Of a stretch of 64,000 nt of DNA, positions 1-6,160 are shown piece by piece. Origin of the DNA: an uncultured Dorea sp. GTDB taxonomy: Bacteria > Bacillota > Clostridia > Lachnospirales > Lachnospiraceae. Both the position numbers and the translations under genes were made by a program. Under the pieces are notes generated by a model that worked only from the letters and a program-made list of their open reading frames with translations, ran no database searches and was not told the DNA's origin. The stretch is taken from the NCBI GenBank assembly GCA_910585725.1, contig CAJUFA010000011.1:1-64000 (forward strand), in the 5' to 3' direction. Numbering within the stretch: the stretch's first letter is position 1; every line of letters starts with the position of its first letter.

Positions 1-22
1 GAGCCCTTGGGGGCGTTTTTCA

Positions 23-45
23 AACCCCCACTTGAAGTGGGGGTT
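23..45 (+). repeat. Strong GC hairpin near the left edge
   Basis: AACCCCCAC (23-31) pairs perfectly with GTGGGGGTT (37-45) over a five-base loop, giving a 9-bp stem. A second small GC-rich fold (GCCC...GGGC) lies just before it. Such hairpins occur at the ends of IS200/IS605 transposons, where they also form the 3' end of the TnpB guide RNA. No tnpB sequence is in view, so this could equally be a terminator for a gene left of the window, although no T-tract follows the stem. Confidence 0.4.
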
Positions 46-150
46 GGTGATTAGATTCAAAGTTAGGGATAACATAATATAAGGAAGGAAAGGCGAAGAT
101 GTGCAACAAGTACAACCAGTGAATCATACATATTTAGAGAGGTGGTGTAA

Positions 151-318
151 GTGAGTAAATTAGAAATTGTAAGTATGGTAAAAATCAATGGCGTATGGTA
201 TAGACAGGAAGAAGTGCCTGAGGATCAATTTAAGAAACTACTTGAGGATAAAATTACTGAGTCTATGCAGAATCTGGGTTTTAGGAAAGATAAAGAGCCT
301 GAACCTGATCTCTTATGA
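151..318 (+). CDS. Small 55-aa protein of element origin, function unknown
   Basis: GTG start at 151, 6-9 nt after GAGAGGTGG, and TGA at 316-318, giving 55 residues. The protein is acidic, with a short N-terminal segment containing VKINGVWYRQEEVP and a predicted helix around residues 25-42. It has no signal peptide or membrane segment. It is the only convincing gene on the element side of the cotJC break. Proteins of this size and style are, in my recollection, found beside site-specific recombinase genes in clostridial mobile elements, so a regulatory or excision-helper role is possible. That is inference only; no domain is recognised. Confidence 0.55.
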   Translation: MSKLEIVSMVKINGVWYRQEEVPEDQFKKLLEDKITESMQNLGFRKDKEPEPDLL

Positions 319-424
319 TCTGTATTCTTTCTTCTATATTTTACATCAACAGTATGCGTAAGATATCGGCTATTACGGCTGATGGTTTTCTTATACTCAT
401 TTTTAAGCAGGCTCTGAGAATATA

Positions 425-538
425 TTATATGTTTATGCAATGTAGTCCGCCGAACTGAGAGATAATTACCTGGGCGATCTTTGGATTGGTCTGTGTGATT
501 TTTACCGGATATTGTAACCGTTTCTCATAATTCCACAT
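425..538 (-). pseudogene. cotJC, 5' fragment cut by insertion
   Basis: Reading from ATG at 538, codons 1-31 give MWNYEKRLQYPVKI then TQTNPKIAQVIISQFGG, the start of the CotJC manganese-catalase-like spore coat protein. The family normally continues with a PDGELAAS-type segment, but here the frame runs into LHCINI and a stop at 425. The break falls at about 445/446. CotJC is usually about 190 residues and acts with CotJA and CotJB in the inner spore coat. The start lies 3 nt after the cotJB stop, as expected for the cotJABC operon. Either the gene is dead, or it is restored when the element excises. Confidence 0.8.
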
Positions 539-541
539 ATA

Positions 542-811
542 TTAGCATCCTCCTTCCTGCCATGGCCATGGTTCGTTAATCCAGCACCAATATTCTGCCG
601 GAGTACAGGCGGTGTCCAGTGTCAGGGGACCAAAATATTTGGCATATTCTTTGAGTGCGTGAACCCGCTGTTTCTTGAATTCGTCAAAATATTCCAAGGC
701 TTCCTGGTGGCAGGGATGCAGATCCAGGAACAGTTTGACGTCGTCTACGGCAAAGCTGACTACGTTGATCCATTCTAATAATTCCTGTCGATTAGGTTTA
801 TTTTCCGTCAT
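542..811 (-). CDS. cotJB: Spore coat protein CotJB
   Basis: An 89-residue protein of the CotJB family, a small spore coat component made in the mother cell and needed with CotJA to assemble CotJC. It carries the family's recognisable core: LLEWINVVSFAVDDVKLFLDLHP, then a Tyr-rich centre and an acidic Trp-rich end (YWCWINEPWPW). The ATG at 811 overlaps the cotJA stop by 4 nt (ATGA), which points to translational coupling. A longer reading frame to 913 runs back through cotJA and is not the real start. The gene is full length even though cotJC behind it is broken. Confidence 0.9.
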   Translation of the reverse strand: MTENKPNRQELLEWINVVSFAVDDVKLFLDLHPCHQEALEYFDEFKKQRVHALKEYAKYFGPLTLDTACTPAEYWCWINEPWPWQEGGC

Positions 812-1098
812 TTGCAACAACCTCCCATCATGATTCCTTTGAATGGTTTGTCTAATTCTTCGAAGATAGTTCCTCGGTGAAATCCTTTCTCTGCTTCGTA
901 GATATTCTGCCATTCCTGCCAGGGGACGTAGGCCATGGCAAGCGGCATGCTGCTTAGTTCATCGTATTCATTGGGACTGCTGCAGCATACAGGTTCGGTT
1001 ACCGGCTCGGTACACGGTGCAGACGGTTGAACCTGTGCCGGTCTGCCGCAGCCGCTTCGACGCATATAGTCAGGTGTATGGTAACGATAATTCGGCAT
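808..1098 (-). CDS. cotJA: Spore coat protein CotJA
   Basis: A 96-residue protein with a variable, Cys- and Pro-containing N-terminal half and the conserved CotJA C-terminus: LAMAYVPWQEWQNIY, then GTIFEELDKPF. It ends in a Cys-rich MMGGCCK tail. In Bacillus and Clostridia CotJA is a mother-cell inner-coat protein, usually under sigma-E. The ATG at 1098 sits behind an AAGGAGA ribosome site. The gene is divergent from the SEDS gene at 1235, and the roughly 135-nt gap must hold both promoters. A sequence like a sigma-E -10 (CATATTAT) lies upstream, but I could not place a matching -35. Confidence 0.9.
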   Translation of the reverse strand: MPNYRYHTPDYMRRSGCGRPAQVQPSAPCTEPVTEPVCCSSPNEYDELSSMPLAMAYVPWQEWQNIYEAEKGFHRGTIFEELDKPFKGIMMGGCCK

Positions 1099-1181
1099 AT
1101 GTGAATCTCCTTCTATAGATTGTTTGCAATAACATAATATGGAGATTTGATAAAATGGTGCGTGCTTTCAGAGTTTTCAGG

Positions 1182-1210
1182 TTGTTTTTGACTTGATATC
1201 TGAGTATAAT
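1182..1210 (+). promoter_or_regulatory. Sigma-A-type promoter of the SEDS gene
   Basis: TTGTTT (1182-1187), a 17-bp spacer and a perfect TATAAT (1205-1210). The transcript would start near 1217, some 18 nt before the ATG at 1235. Confidence 0.5.
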
Positions 1211-1234
1211 AGATACGATAGGAGTGTAGATGAG

Positions 1235-2470
1235 ATGACGAGAAATCAGGAAATAAGGCGACCCAAACCGGGAAAAGAAGAAAGAAAGAGAAGGGGAGGC
1301 GCATACAGAGGGGCAAAGACGCAAGAAAGAATAGAAGAACAGGGAAGCCGCAGGATTCGTTTTTTTGATTATAATCTTCTGACGGTACTGATATCCCTGA
1401 TCTGTTTCGGGCTGGTGATGCTGTATAGTACCAGCGCTTACAGCGCTTTGGTTACGCAGAGGGACAGTATGTTCTATTTCAAACGCCAGATTATCTTTTA
1501 TGCGGCGGGATTTGCGGCGATGTATGTTATAGCCAGGATTGATTATCATATTTATGCCAGATGGGCGCGTGAATTATATTTTTTCTCAATATTTATGATG
1601 ACGCTTGTACGGACGCCTCTTGGCATAGAAGTCAAGGGAGCCAGAAGATGGATCCGGCTTCCGTTCAATCAGCAGCTTCAGCCGTCGGAGATTGCGAAGA
1701 TCGCGGTGATTTTGTTCATTCCCGTTTTGATCTGCGGTATAGGAAATGAGATCAGGACATGGGCGGGAATACGGAAGGTTCTTTTATGGGGACTTATCCC
1801 GGCGGGATGTATCCTGTTTTTGACAGAGAATCTGAGTACGGCGGTCATTGCGATGGGGATTACCTGTATGATGATATTCGTAGTTCATCCGAAGACAAAA
1901 CCGTTTGTGGTGATTGTGGCGGCAGGAGCGGTTATTGTGCTGGCGGGAGTGAAGATTTTAGGGGCTGTGCTTGAAGACAGTTCTAATTTCCGTCTGCGGA
2001 GAATTCTGGTGTGGCTGAATCCGGAACAACATACGGCCGAAGGTGGATACCAGGTTATGCAGGGATTATATGCGGTTGGTTCGGGAGGTTTTTTTGGAAA
2101 AGGATTAGGAAACAGCGCGCAGAAGATGGTGATACCGGAAGTGCAGAACGACATGATTCTTTCTATTATATGCGAGGAGTTAGGCGTGTTTGGAGTAATA
2201 ATGGTGTTAGTACTTTTTGGTCTTCTGCTGTACCGTCTGATGTTTATCGCGCAGAATGCACCGGATATGTACGGGTCTCTGATTACAACGGGGATCTTTG
2301 CGCATGTCGCGCTGCAGGTTGTGCTGAATGTCGCGGTTGTGATTAATCTAATCCCAACAACGGGGATTACGCTGCCTTTTATAAGTTATGGAGGAACGGC
2401 AAGCGTATTTCTAATGGCAGAGATGGGGATTGCGCTGGGAGTGTCCAGAAGAATAAAAATTAGTGAATAA
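1235..2470 (+). CDS. SEDS peptidoglycan glycosyltransferase (FtsW/RodA/SpoVE)
   Basis: A polytopic membrane protein of the SEDS family, which polymerises lipid II with a partner class B PBP. A basic N-terminal tail of about 40 residues precedes roughly ten membrane segments. Family signatures are plain: GARRWIR, QPSEIAKIA, GYQVMQGLYAVGSGGFFGKG, QNDMILSIICEELG and TGITLPFISYGG. I chose ATG at 1235, 10 nt after GGAG, over the in-frame upstream ATG at 1193, which lies before the promoter's -10. A second SEDS gene sits in the mra cluster at 12341, so one copy probably serves division and the other elongation or spore cortex. Which is which cannot be settled from sequence. Confidence 0.9.
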   Translation: MTRNQEIRRPKPGKEERKRRGGAYRGAKTQERIEEQGSRRIRFFDYNLLTVLISLICFGLVMLYSTSAYSALVTQRDSMFYFKRQIIFYAAGFAAMYVIARIDYHIYARWARELYFFSIFMMTLVRTPLGIEVKGARRWIRLPFNQQLQPSEIAKIAVILFIPVLICGIGNEIRTWAGIRKVLLWGLIPAGCILFLTENLSTAVIAMGITCMMIFVVHPKTKPFVVIVAAGAVIVLAGVKILGAVLEDSSNFRLRRILVWLNPEQHTAEGGYQVMQGLYAVGSGGFFGKGLGNSAQKMVIPEVQNDMILSIICEELGVFGVIMVLVLFGLLLYRLMFIAQNAPDMYGSLITTGIFAHVALQVVLNVAVVINLIPTTGITLPFISYGGTASVFLMAEMGIALGVSRRIKISE

Positions 2471-2508
2471 AAAGCTTTTCTTTCAGGGATAAATATGATA
2501 TGATTATC

Positions 2509-2529
2509 ATGTAGTTTTGAAAACTACAT
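2509..2529. repeat. 21-bp palindrome upstream of degV
   Basis: ATGTAGTTTT-G-AAAACTACAT is a perfect palindrome with a one-base centre, about 60 nt before degV. No T-tract follows, so an operator for a dimeric repressor is more likely than a terminator. A second inverted repeat (CATGCC...GGCATG) lies between it and the degV ribosome site. Confidence 0.5.
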
Positions 2530-2589
2530 ACTACGGAAATAAATGACATGCCTTGAGGATATAGACATCGGCATGCTGGGAGGAAGGAT

Positions 2590-3429
2590 ATGAGTTATAA
2601 GATAATTGCAGACAGTTGCGGAGAATTGACGGACGAGATGAAGGCTTCAGGATTTTATGAGACAGCTTCTCTGGAGATTGATGTTCATGGACATCATATG
2701 ATAGACGACGAGACTTTTAACCAGGCAGAGTTCTTGAAACTGGCGGCATTATCACCTGAAGTGCCGAAGTCTTCCTGCCCGTCTCCGGAGCGATATATGG
2801 AAGGATACCATTGTGATGCCGACCATGTGTATGCGGTGACTTTGTCAGCGGAGCTGAGCGGTTCTTATAACAGTGCGGTTCTTGGGAAGAATCTGTATCA
2901 TGAAGAGTATGGCGAGAAGGATATCTATGTGTTTAATTCACGGTCTGCGTCTGTCGGCGAGACTTTGATCGCTTTGAAGATCGCGGAGTGTGAAGAAAAA
3001 GGAATGGAATTTGAACAGGTTATTGAGACGGTAGAAGCATATATTGAAAACCAGCATACGTATTTTGTACTGGAGACGCTGGATACATTGAGAAAGAACG
3101 GCAGACTTAAGGGCATGAAGGCGGTCATGGCGACCGCGCTGAATATCAAGCCCGTCATGGGGGCGACGCCGGAAGGGAATATCCAGCAGTTAGGGCAGGG
3201 CAGAGGAATTAAGAAAGCGTTGGCGAAGCTTACAGATGAAGTTTTGAAGAATCTGAAGAATTCAGAAGAAAAGATTTTGGCAATCTCACACTGTAATTGC
3301 CGGGAGAGAGCGGAGTACGTGCGGGATACATTGAAAGCGAAAGCCAGCTTCAAAGATATTATTATATTGGATACGGCGGGTATCAGCAGCATGTATGCCT
3401 CGGACGGAGGTATAATTGTGGTTGTATAA
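2590..3429 (+). CDS. DegV family fatty-acid-binding protein
   Basis: A 279-residue DegV (FakB-type) protein, a two-lobed cytoplasmic protein that holds one fatty acid; in Firmicutes FakB subunits present it to the FakA kinase. The N-terminus KIIADSCGELT, the central SAELSGSYNSA loop, FVLETLDTLRKNGRLKG and the NIKPVMG motif are characteristic. The start at 2590 follows GGGAGGAAGG. No fakA homologue lies nearby, so the kinase partner must be elsewhere or the role differs. The gene stands alone between the palindrome at 2509 and a new promoter that overlaps its stop codon. Confidence 0.9.
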   Translation: MSYKIIADSCGELTDEMKASGFYETASLEIDVHGHHMIDDETFNQAEFLKLAALSPEVPKSSCPSPERYMEGYHCDADHVYAVTLSAELSGSYNSAVLGKNLYHEEYGEKDIYVFNSRSASVGETLIALKIAECEEKGMEFEQVIETVEAYIENQHTYFVLETLDTLRKNGRLKGMKAVMATALNIKPVMGATPEGNIQQLGQGRGIKKALAKLTDEVLKNLKNSEEKILAISHCNCRERAEYVRDTLKAKASFKDIIILDTAGISSMYASDGGIIVVV

Positions 3430-3450
3430 TTCTCGGAATTGTGGTAGAAT
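3422..3450 (+). promoter_or_regulatory. Promoter for the small membrane protein gene
   Basis: TTGTAT (3422-3427), 17 bp, TAGAAT (3445-3450). The -35 overlaps the end of degV. It leaves a leader of roughly 100 nt before the ATG at 3563. Confidence 0.5.
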
Positions 3451-3562
3451 AACAAAATGAATCTTTAGTTGGCGTTGTATGCTGCCGAAGAGGAATGCCG
3501 TACAGGCGGAGCTTGGCGGATAGGAGATTCTACATTACTTTTGAGAAGGAGTTTTGGACGCG

Positions 3563-3817
3563 ATGAGTCAGGAGAAAGTTGACAGATATAAAAAGGAAAA
3601 AGCAAATCGTAAGCAGACTATTAAGAAGGAAAAGATCCAGAATCTTATCCGTAAGTGCGCGGTAGGGGTCGTTGGGCTCGCATTGATCGGATGGATTGGT
3701 TATTCTGCATATGGGACATATGAGTCAAGAAAGCCTCAGAAAGAGGCTCAGATTGATTATACTGCATTGACAAACCTGCAGTCGGAATTTGCGCAGGCAG
3801 GCGAGCCTGCAGAGTAG
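3563..3817 (+). CDS. Small single-pass membrane protein
   Basis: An 84-residue protein with a Lys-rich N-terminal third (about residues 1-30), one membrane helix (about 34-54, VGVVGLALIGWIGYSAYG) and a short polar tail. The topology, positive side in, predicts the C-terminus outside. I chose ATG at 3563, 11 nt after AAGGAG; the TTG at 3554 is too close to that site. It has its own promoter and a terminator directly after it, so it is a single-gene unit. I do not recognise the family. Confidence 0.7.
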   Translation: MSQEKVDRYKKEKANRKQTIKKEKIQNLIRKCAVGVVGLALIGWIGYSAYGTYESRKPQKEAQIDYTALTNLQSEFAQAGEPAE

Positions 3818-3843
3818 AGGCAGAGATAAATAATGAATTTTTG

Positions 3844-3873
3844 AGAAGCAGAGATATTCTGCTTCTTTTTTTC
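3844..3873 (+). terminator. Rho-independent terminator
   Basis: AGAAGCAGA (3844-3852) pairs with TCTGCTTCT (3858-3866) over GATAT, followed by a run of Ts. It separates the small membrane protein from the mra cluster. Confidence 0.85.
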
Positions 3874-3999
3874 TTTATAGGAACATTCGATTTTTGTGGG
3901 GAATAAAAAGCGGATGTTCAGTGTATTTTTGGACAAAGTTTCATCCCAAATTGTAAAAAACGTACGTTCTGTGCAAAATCCCCAAAAGTGAAAAAGGAC

Positions 4000-4028
4000 T
4001 TGAAATCATCAAAAAAGTGGTTTACAAT
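4000..4028 (+). promoter_or_regulatory. mraZ promoter
   Basis: TTGAAA (4000-4005), 17 bp, TACAAT (4023-4028), ahead of mraZ. MraZ-box units lie in its spacer and directly downstream, so binding there would block RNA polymerase. Confidence 0.7.
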
Positions 4029-4082
4029 GGTGACAAGTAGTAGAAAGTGGTGAGAAGTGGTATAAAGTGGTAATAAGGTGGA
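4014..4082 (+). promoter_or_regulatory. MraZ operator: 10-bp direct repeats
   Basis: Units of the form AAAGTGGTNN recur every 10 bp. The GTGG core or a near match falls at 4017, 4027 (ATGG), 4037 (GTAG), 4047, 4057, 4067 and, shifted by one, 4078. MraZ is known to bind short direct repeats with a GTG/TGGG-type core at 10-bp spacing in front of its own gene. The array begins inside the promoter spacer and ends 27 nt before mraZ, which fits autoregulation of the whole division cluster. Confidence 0.8.
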
Positions 4083-4108
4083 GCCGCTTGGGAGAAGGTG
4101 AGTTCTGA

Positions 4109-4549
4109 ATGTTGAAAGGGGAGTACAATCATAATATCGATGCAAAAGGCAGATTGATCATTCCGGCAAAGTTCCGTGACGATCTAGGGGAGAATTTCGT
4201 CATTACGAAAGGAATGGAGAACTGTCTTTATGTATACCCGGAGAACGAGTGGAACATCTTTGAAGAGAAACTGAACGCTTTGCCGACTACTACTGACAAA
4301 AAAGCCCGTGCTCTTGCTTACTTTTTCCAGGGGAGCGCAACAGACGGAGATTTGGATAAGCAGGGAAGAACCTTAATCCCATCTACGCTCAGAGAGTTTG
4401 CGCATCTGGATAAAGAAGTCGTATTCATCGGTATGGGGAAGCGTGCCGAGATATGGGACAAGGCGAGATGGGTAGAGAAGAATGCTGAAGTGGAAGAGAA
4501 TATAGAGGATATTGCGTCCGATATGGAATCAAGCGGATTCAGTCTTTAG
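4109..4549 (+). CDS. mraZ: Transcriptional regulator MraZ
   Basis: A 146-residue MraZ with two AbrB/SpoVT-like swapped-hairpin DNA-binding halves. The first begins MLKGEYNHNIDAKGRLIIPAKFR and the second carries DKQGRTLIPSTLREFA. Length and order match the family. MraZ forms ring-shaped oligomers and controls the mra/fts operon through the direct repeats found here at 4014-4082. It is the first gene of the cluster, with rsmH 50 nt downstream. Confidence 0.95.
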   Translation: MLKGEYNHNIDAKGRLIIPAKFRDDLGENFVITKGMENCLYVYPENEWNIFEEKLNALPTTTDKKARALAYFFQGSATDGDLDKQGRTLIPSTLREFAHLDKEVVFIGMGKRAEIWDKARWVEKNAEVEENIEDIASDMESSGFSL

Positions 4550-4599
4550 TTTGTCCGGCTGAATAGAGACATATCAGCACGGCGGGAGAGATGTAAGAT

Positions 4600-5559
4600 A
4601 TGGGATTCGAACACAGATCAGTATTACTGAAAGAGACGATTGATGGATTACACATCAAGCCGGACGGCATGTACGTGGATGGTACGCTGGGTGGAGGCGG
4701 ACACAGCTATGAGATATGCAGGCGTCTGGGAGACAAGGGGAGTATTATAGGTATAGACCAGGATGCAGCGGCTGTCGAGGCGGCGGGTATCCGACTGAAA
4801 GACTTCAGGGAGAAGGTCACGATAGTCAGGAGCAACTATTGTGAGATGAAGTCGCGGCTCCAAGAGTTAGGGATTGACAAGGTGGATGGTATTATTCTGG
4901 ATCTGGGCGTATCGTCTTATCAGTTGGATACGGCAGAACGGGGGTTTTCTTACCGTGTGGACGCGCCGTTGGATATGCGGATGGATACTCGGGGGAAGAT
5001 AACAGCCAGAGATATTGTCAATGATTACGACGAGGAGGAGCTTTACCGTGTGATCAGAGATTACGGGGAGGATAAGTTTGCCAGAAATATTGTCAGACAT
5101 ATCGTAACGGAACGCGGGAAGCGCCCGATCGAGACAACCGGTCAGCTGACGGAGATCGTCAGAAGAGCCATACCAATGAAATATCAAAAGATGTCAGGGC
5201 ATCCTGCAAAACGGACTTTTCAGGCGATACGCATTGAACTGAACCGGGAACTGGAAGTATTAAGAGATTCATTGGATGAGATGATTGAGTTGTTGAATCC
5301 AGGTGGGAGGTTATGTATTATAACCTTTCATTCACTGGAGGACAGAATTGTAAAGAGTGCGTTTAAGAAGAACGAGAATCCTTGCACCTGTCCGCCGGAT
5401 TTTCCCGTATGTATATGCGGGAAGATTTCCAAGGGGAGTATTGTTACAAAAAAGCCGATTTTGCCGGGCAAAGAGGAGATGGAAGAGAACAGTCGTTCAA
5501 AGAGTGCGAAGCTTCGTATCTTCGAGCGTGGACGGCAGGGAGGCGGCCCGCAGCAATAA
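4600..5559 (+). CDS. rsmH: 16S rRNA m4C1402 methyltransferase RsmH
   Basis: A 319-residue RsmH (MraW), which N4-methylates C1402 of 16S rRNA using SAM. It shows the SAM loop DGTLGGGGHS (about residue 28), ILDLGVSSYQLD, RGFSYRVDAPLDMRMD, the KRTFQAIRIELN block and the C-terminal CTCPPDFPVCICGK. It is the usual second gene of the cluster and probably cotranscribed with mraZ. Nothing is unusual about its length. Confidence 0.96.
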   Translation: MGFEHRSVLLKETIDGLHIKPDGMYVDGTLGGGGHSYEICRRLGDKGSIIGIDQDAAAVEAAGIRLKDFREKVTIVRSNYCEMKSRLQELGIDKVDGIILDLGVSSYQLDTAERGFSYRVDAPLDMRMDTRGKITARDIVNDYDEEELYRVIRDYGEDKFARNIVRHIVTERGKRPIETTGQLTEIVRRAIPMKYQKMSGHPAKRTFQAIRIELNRELEVLRDSLDEMIELLNPGGRLCIITFHSLEDRIVKSAFKKNENPCTCPPDFPVCICGKISKGSIVTKKPILPGKEEMEENSRSKSAKLRIFERGRQGGGPQQ

Positions 5560-5610
5560 GTATGCGAGAGGTCGGCCGGGTTAAAAGAAAGTCAGAAAGG
5601 GGTGGTATAC

Positions 5611-6150
5611 ATGGCGGCAAGACGCAGTAATTCAGGAAGAAGACAGGCGTATGCAAGAAGAAGGGATATGGATTCACAGGCTTATGTGCACGGCAGTGTG
5701 GCGGCAAAACCAGAGTTCGATCCCGGATACCATGAGAATTCACCCGAGAGACCGAAGAAGGCCAGCAAGAGAGTCCGTAAGAATCGAAAGCAGGCGCTTA
5801 ATATTAATTCCGCGTATGTGATATTTCTTTCTGTGGCGGCGATCACAGCATTGGTCGTGTGTGTGAATTATGTAGAATTACAGTCGCGTATTACAAGTCG
5901 TTCTAAGAATATAGCGGCGATGCAGAAGGAATTGGCAGATTTGCGGGAAAAGAATACTACGGAATATAATGCTGTTATGGATTCTGTAAATCTGGACGAG
6001 ATCAGAGAACGGGCGCAGAATGATCTGGGTATGGTGTATGCGTCTCCTGATCAGGTTATTGAATATGAGAATCCGGCGACAGATTATGTGAAACAGTATG
6101 AAGAGATTCCGAAGGACGGAGTGCTTGCCCGGTCAGAAAAGAATCATTAA
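5611..6150 (+). CDS. ftsL: FtsL-like divisome protein
   Basis: A 179-residue bitopic protein. The N-terminal 60 or so residues are very basic and disordered, followed by one membrane helix (about 70-92, SAYVIFLSVAAITALVVCV) and an extracytoplasmic coiled coil. It ends with the septum-initiator motif DEIRERAQNDLGMVYAS. FtsL links FtsQ/DivIC to the septal synthase. Its place between rsmH and the PBP supports the name, which rests more on position than on sequence. I preferred ATG at 5611 to GTG at 5602 because AAAGGGG lies 8-9 nt before it. Confidence 0.85.
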   Translation: MAARRSNSGRRQAYARRRDMDSQAYVHGSVAAKPEFDPGYHENSPERPKKASKRVRKNRKQALNINSAYVIFLSVAAITALVVCVNYVELQSRITSRSKNIAAMQKELADLREKNTTEYNAVMDSVNLDEIRERAQNDLGMVYASPDQVIEYENPATDYVKQYEEIPKDGVLARSEKNH

Positions 6151-6160
6151 CAGGTGAATT

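Larger units (their letters stand above)
1..445. mobile_element. Right end of an element inserted in cotJC
   Basis: On the minus strand, reading from 538 down to 446 gives a clean CotJC N-terminus. From 445 leftwards the cotJC sequence stops and unrelated, AT-richer DNA begins. The foreign side carries a strong GC hairpin at 24-45 and a 55-codon gene at 151-318. The rest of the element, and the remaining cotJC codons, would lie left of the window. Small proteins like the one at 151 are, as far as I recall, often neighbours of large serine recombinases in Clostridia, but no recombinase is visible here. The stretch 319-424 contains no gene I can support. That it is an integrated element is inference from the sharp break in cotJC. 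Confidence 0.6.

Noticed and set aside
99..122. Seven-codon frame MCNKYNQ behind AAGGAAGGAAAGG
   Set aside because: Too short to support; it could be a leader peptide of the 151 gene, but nothing shows it.
225..440. 71-codon frame on the minus strand in the element end
   Set aside because: It crosses the well-supported gene at 151-318 on the other strand, has no ribosome site and looks like nothing known.
1070..1549. 159-codon minus-strand frame upstream of cotJA
   Set aside because: It lies antisense to the SEDS gene start and the promoter region; composition is that of a shadow.
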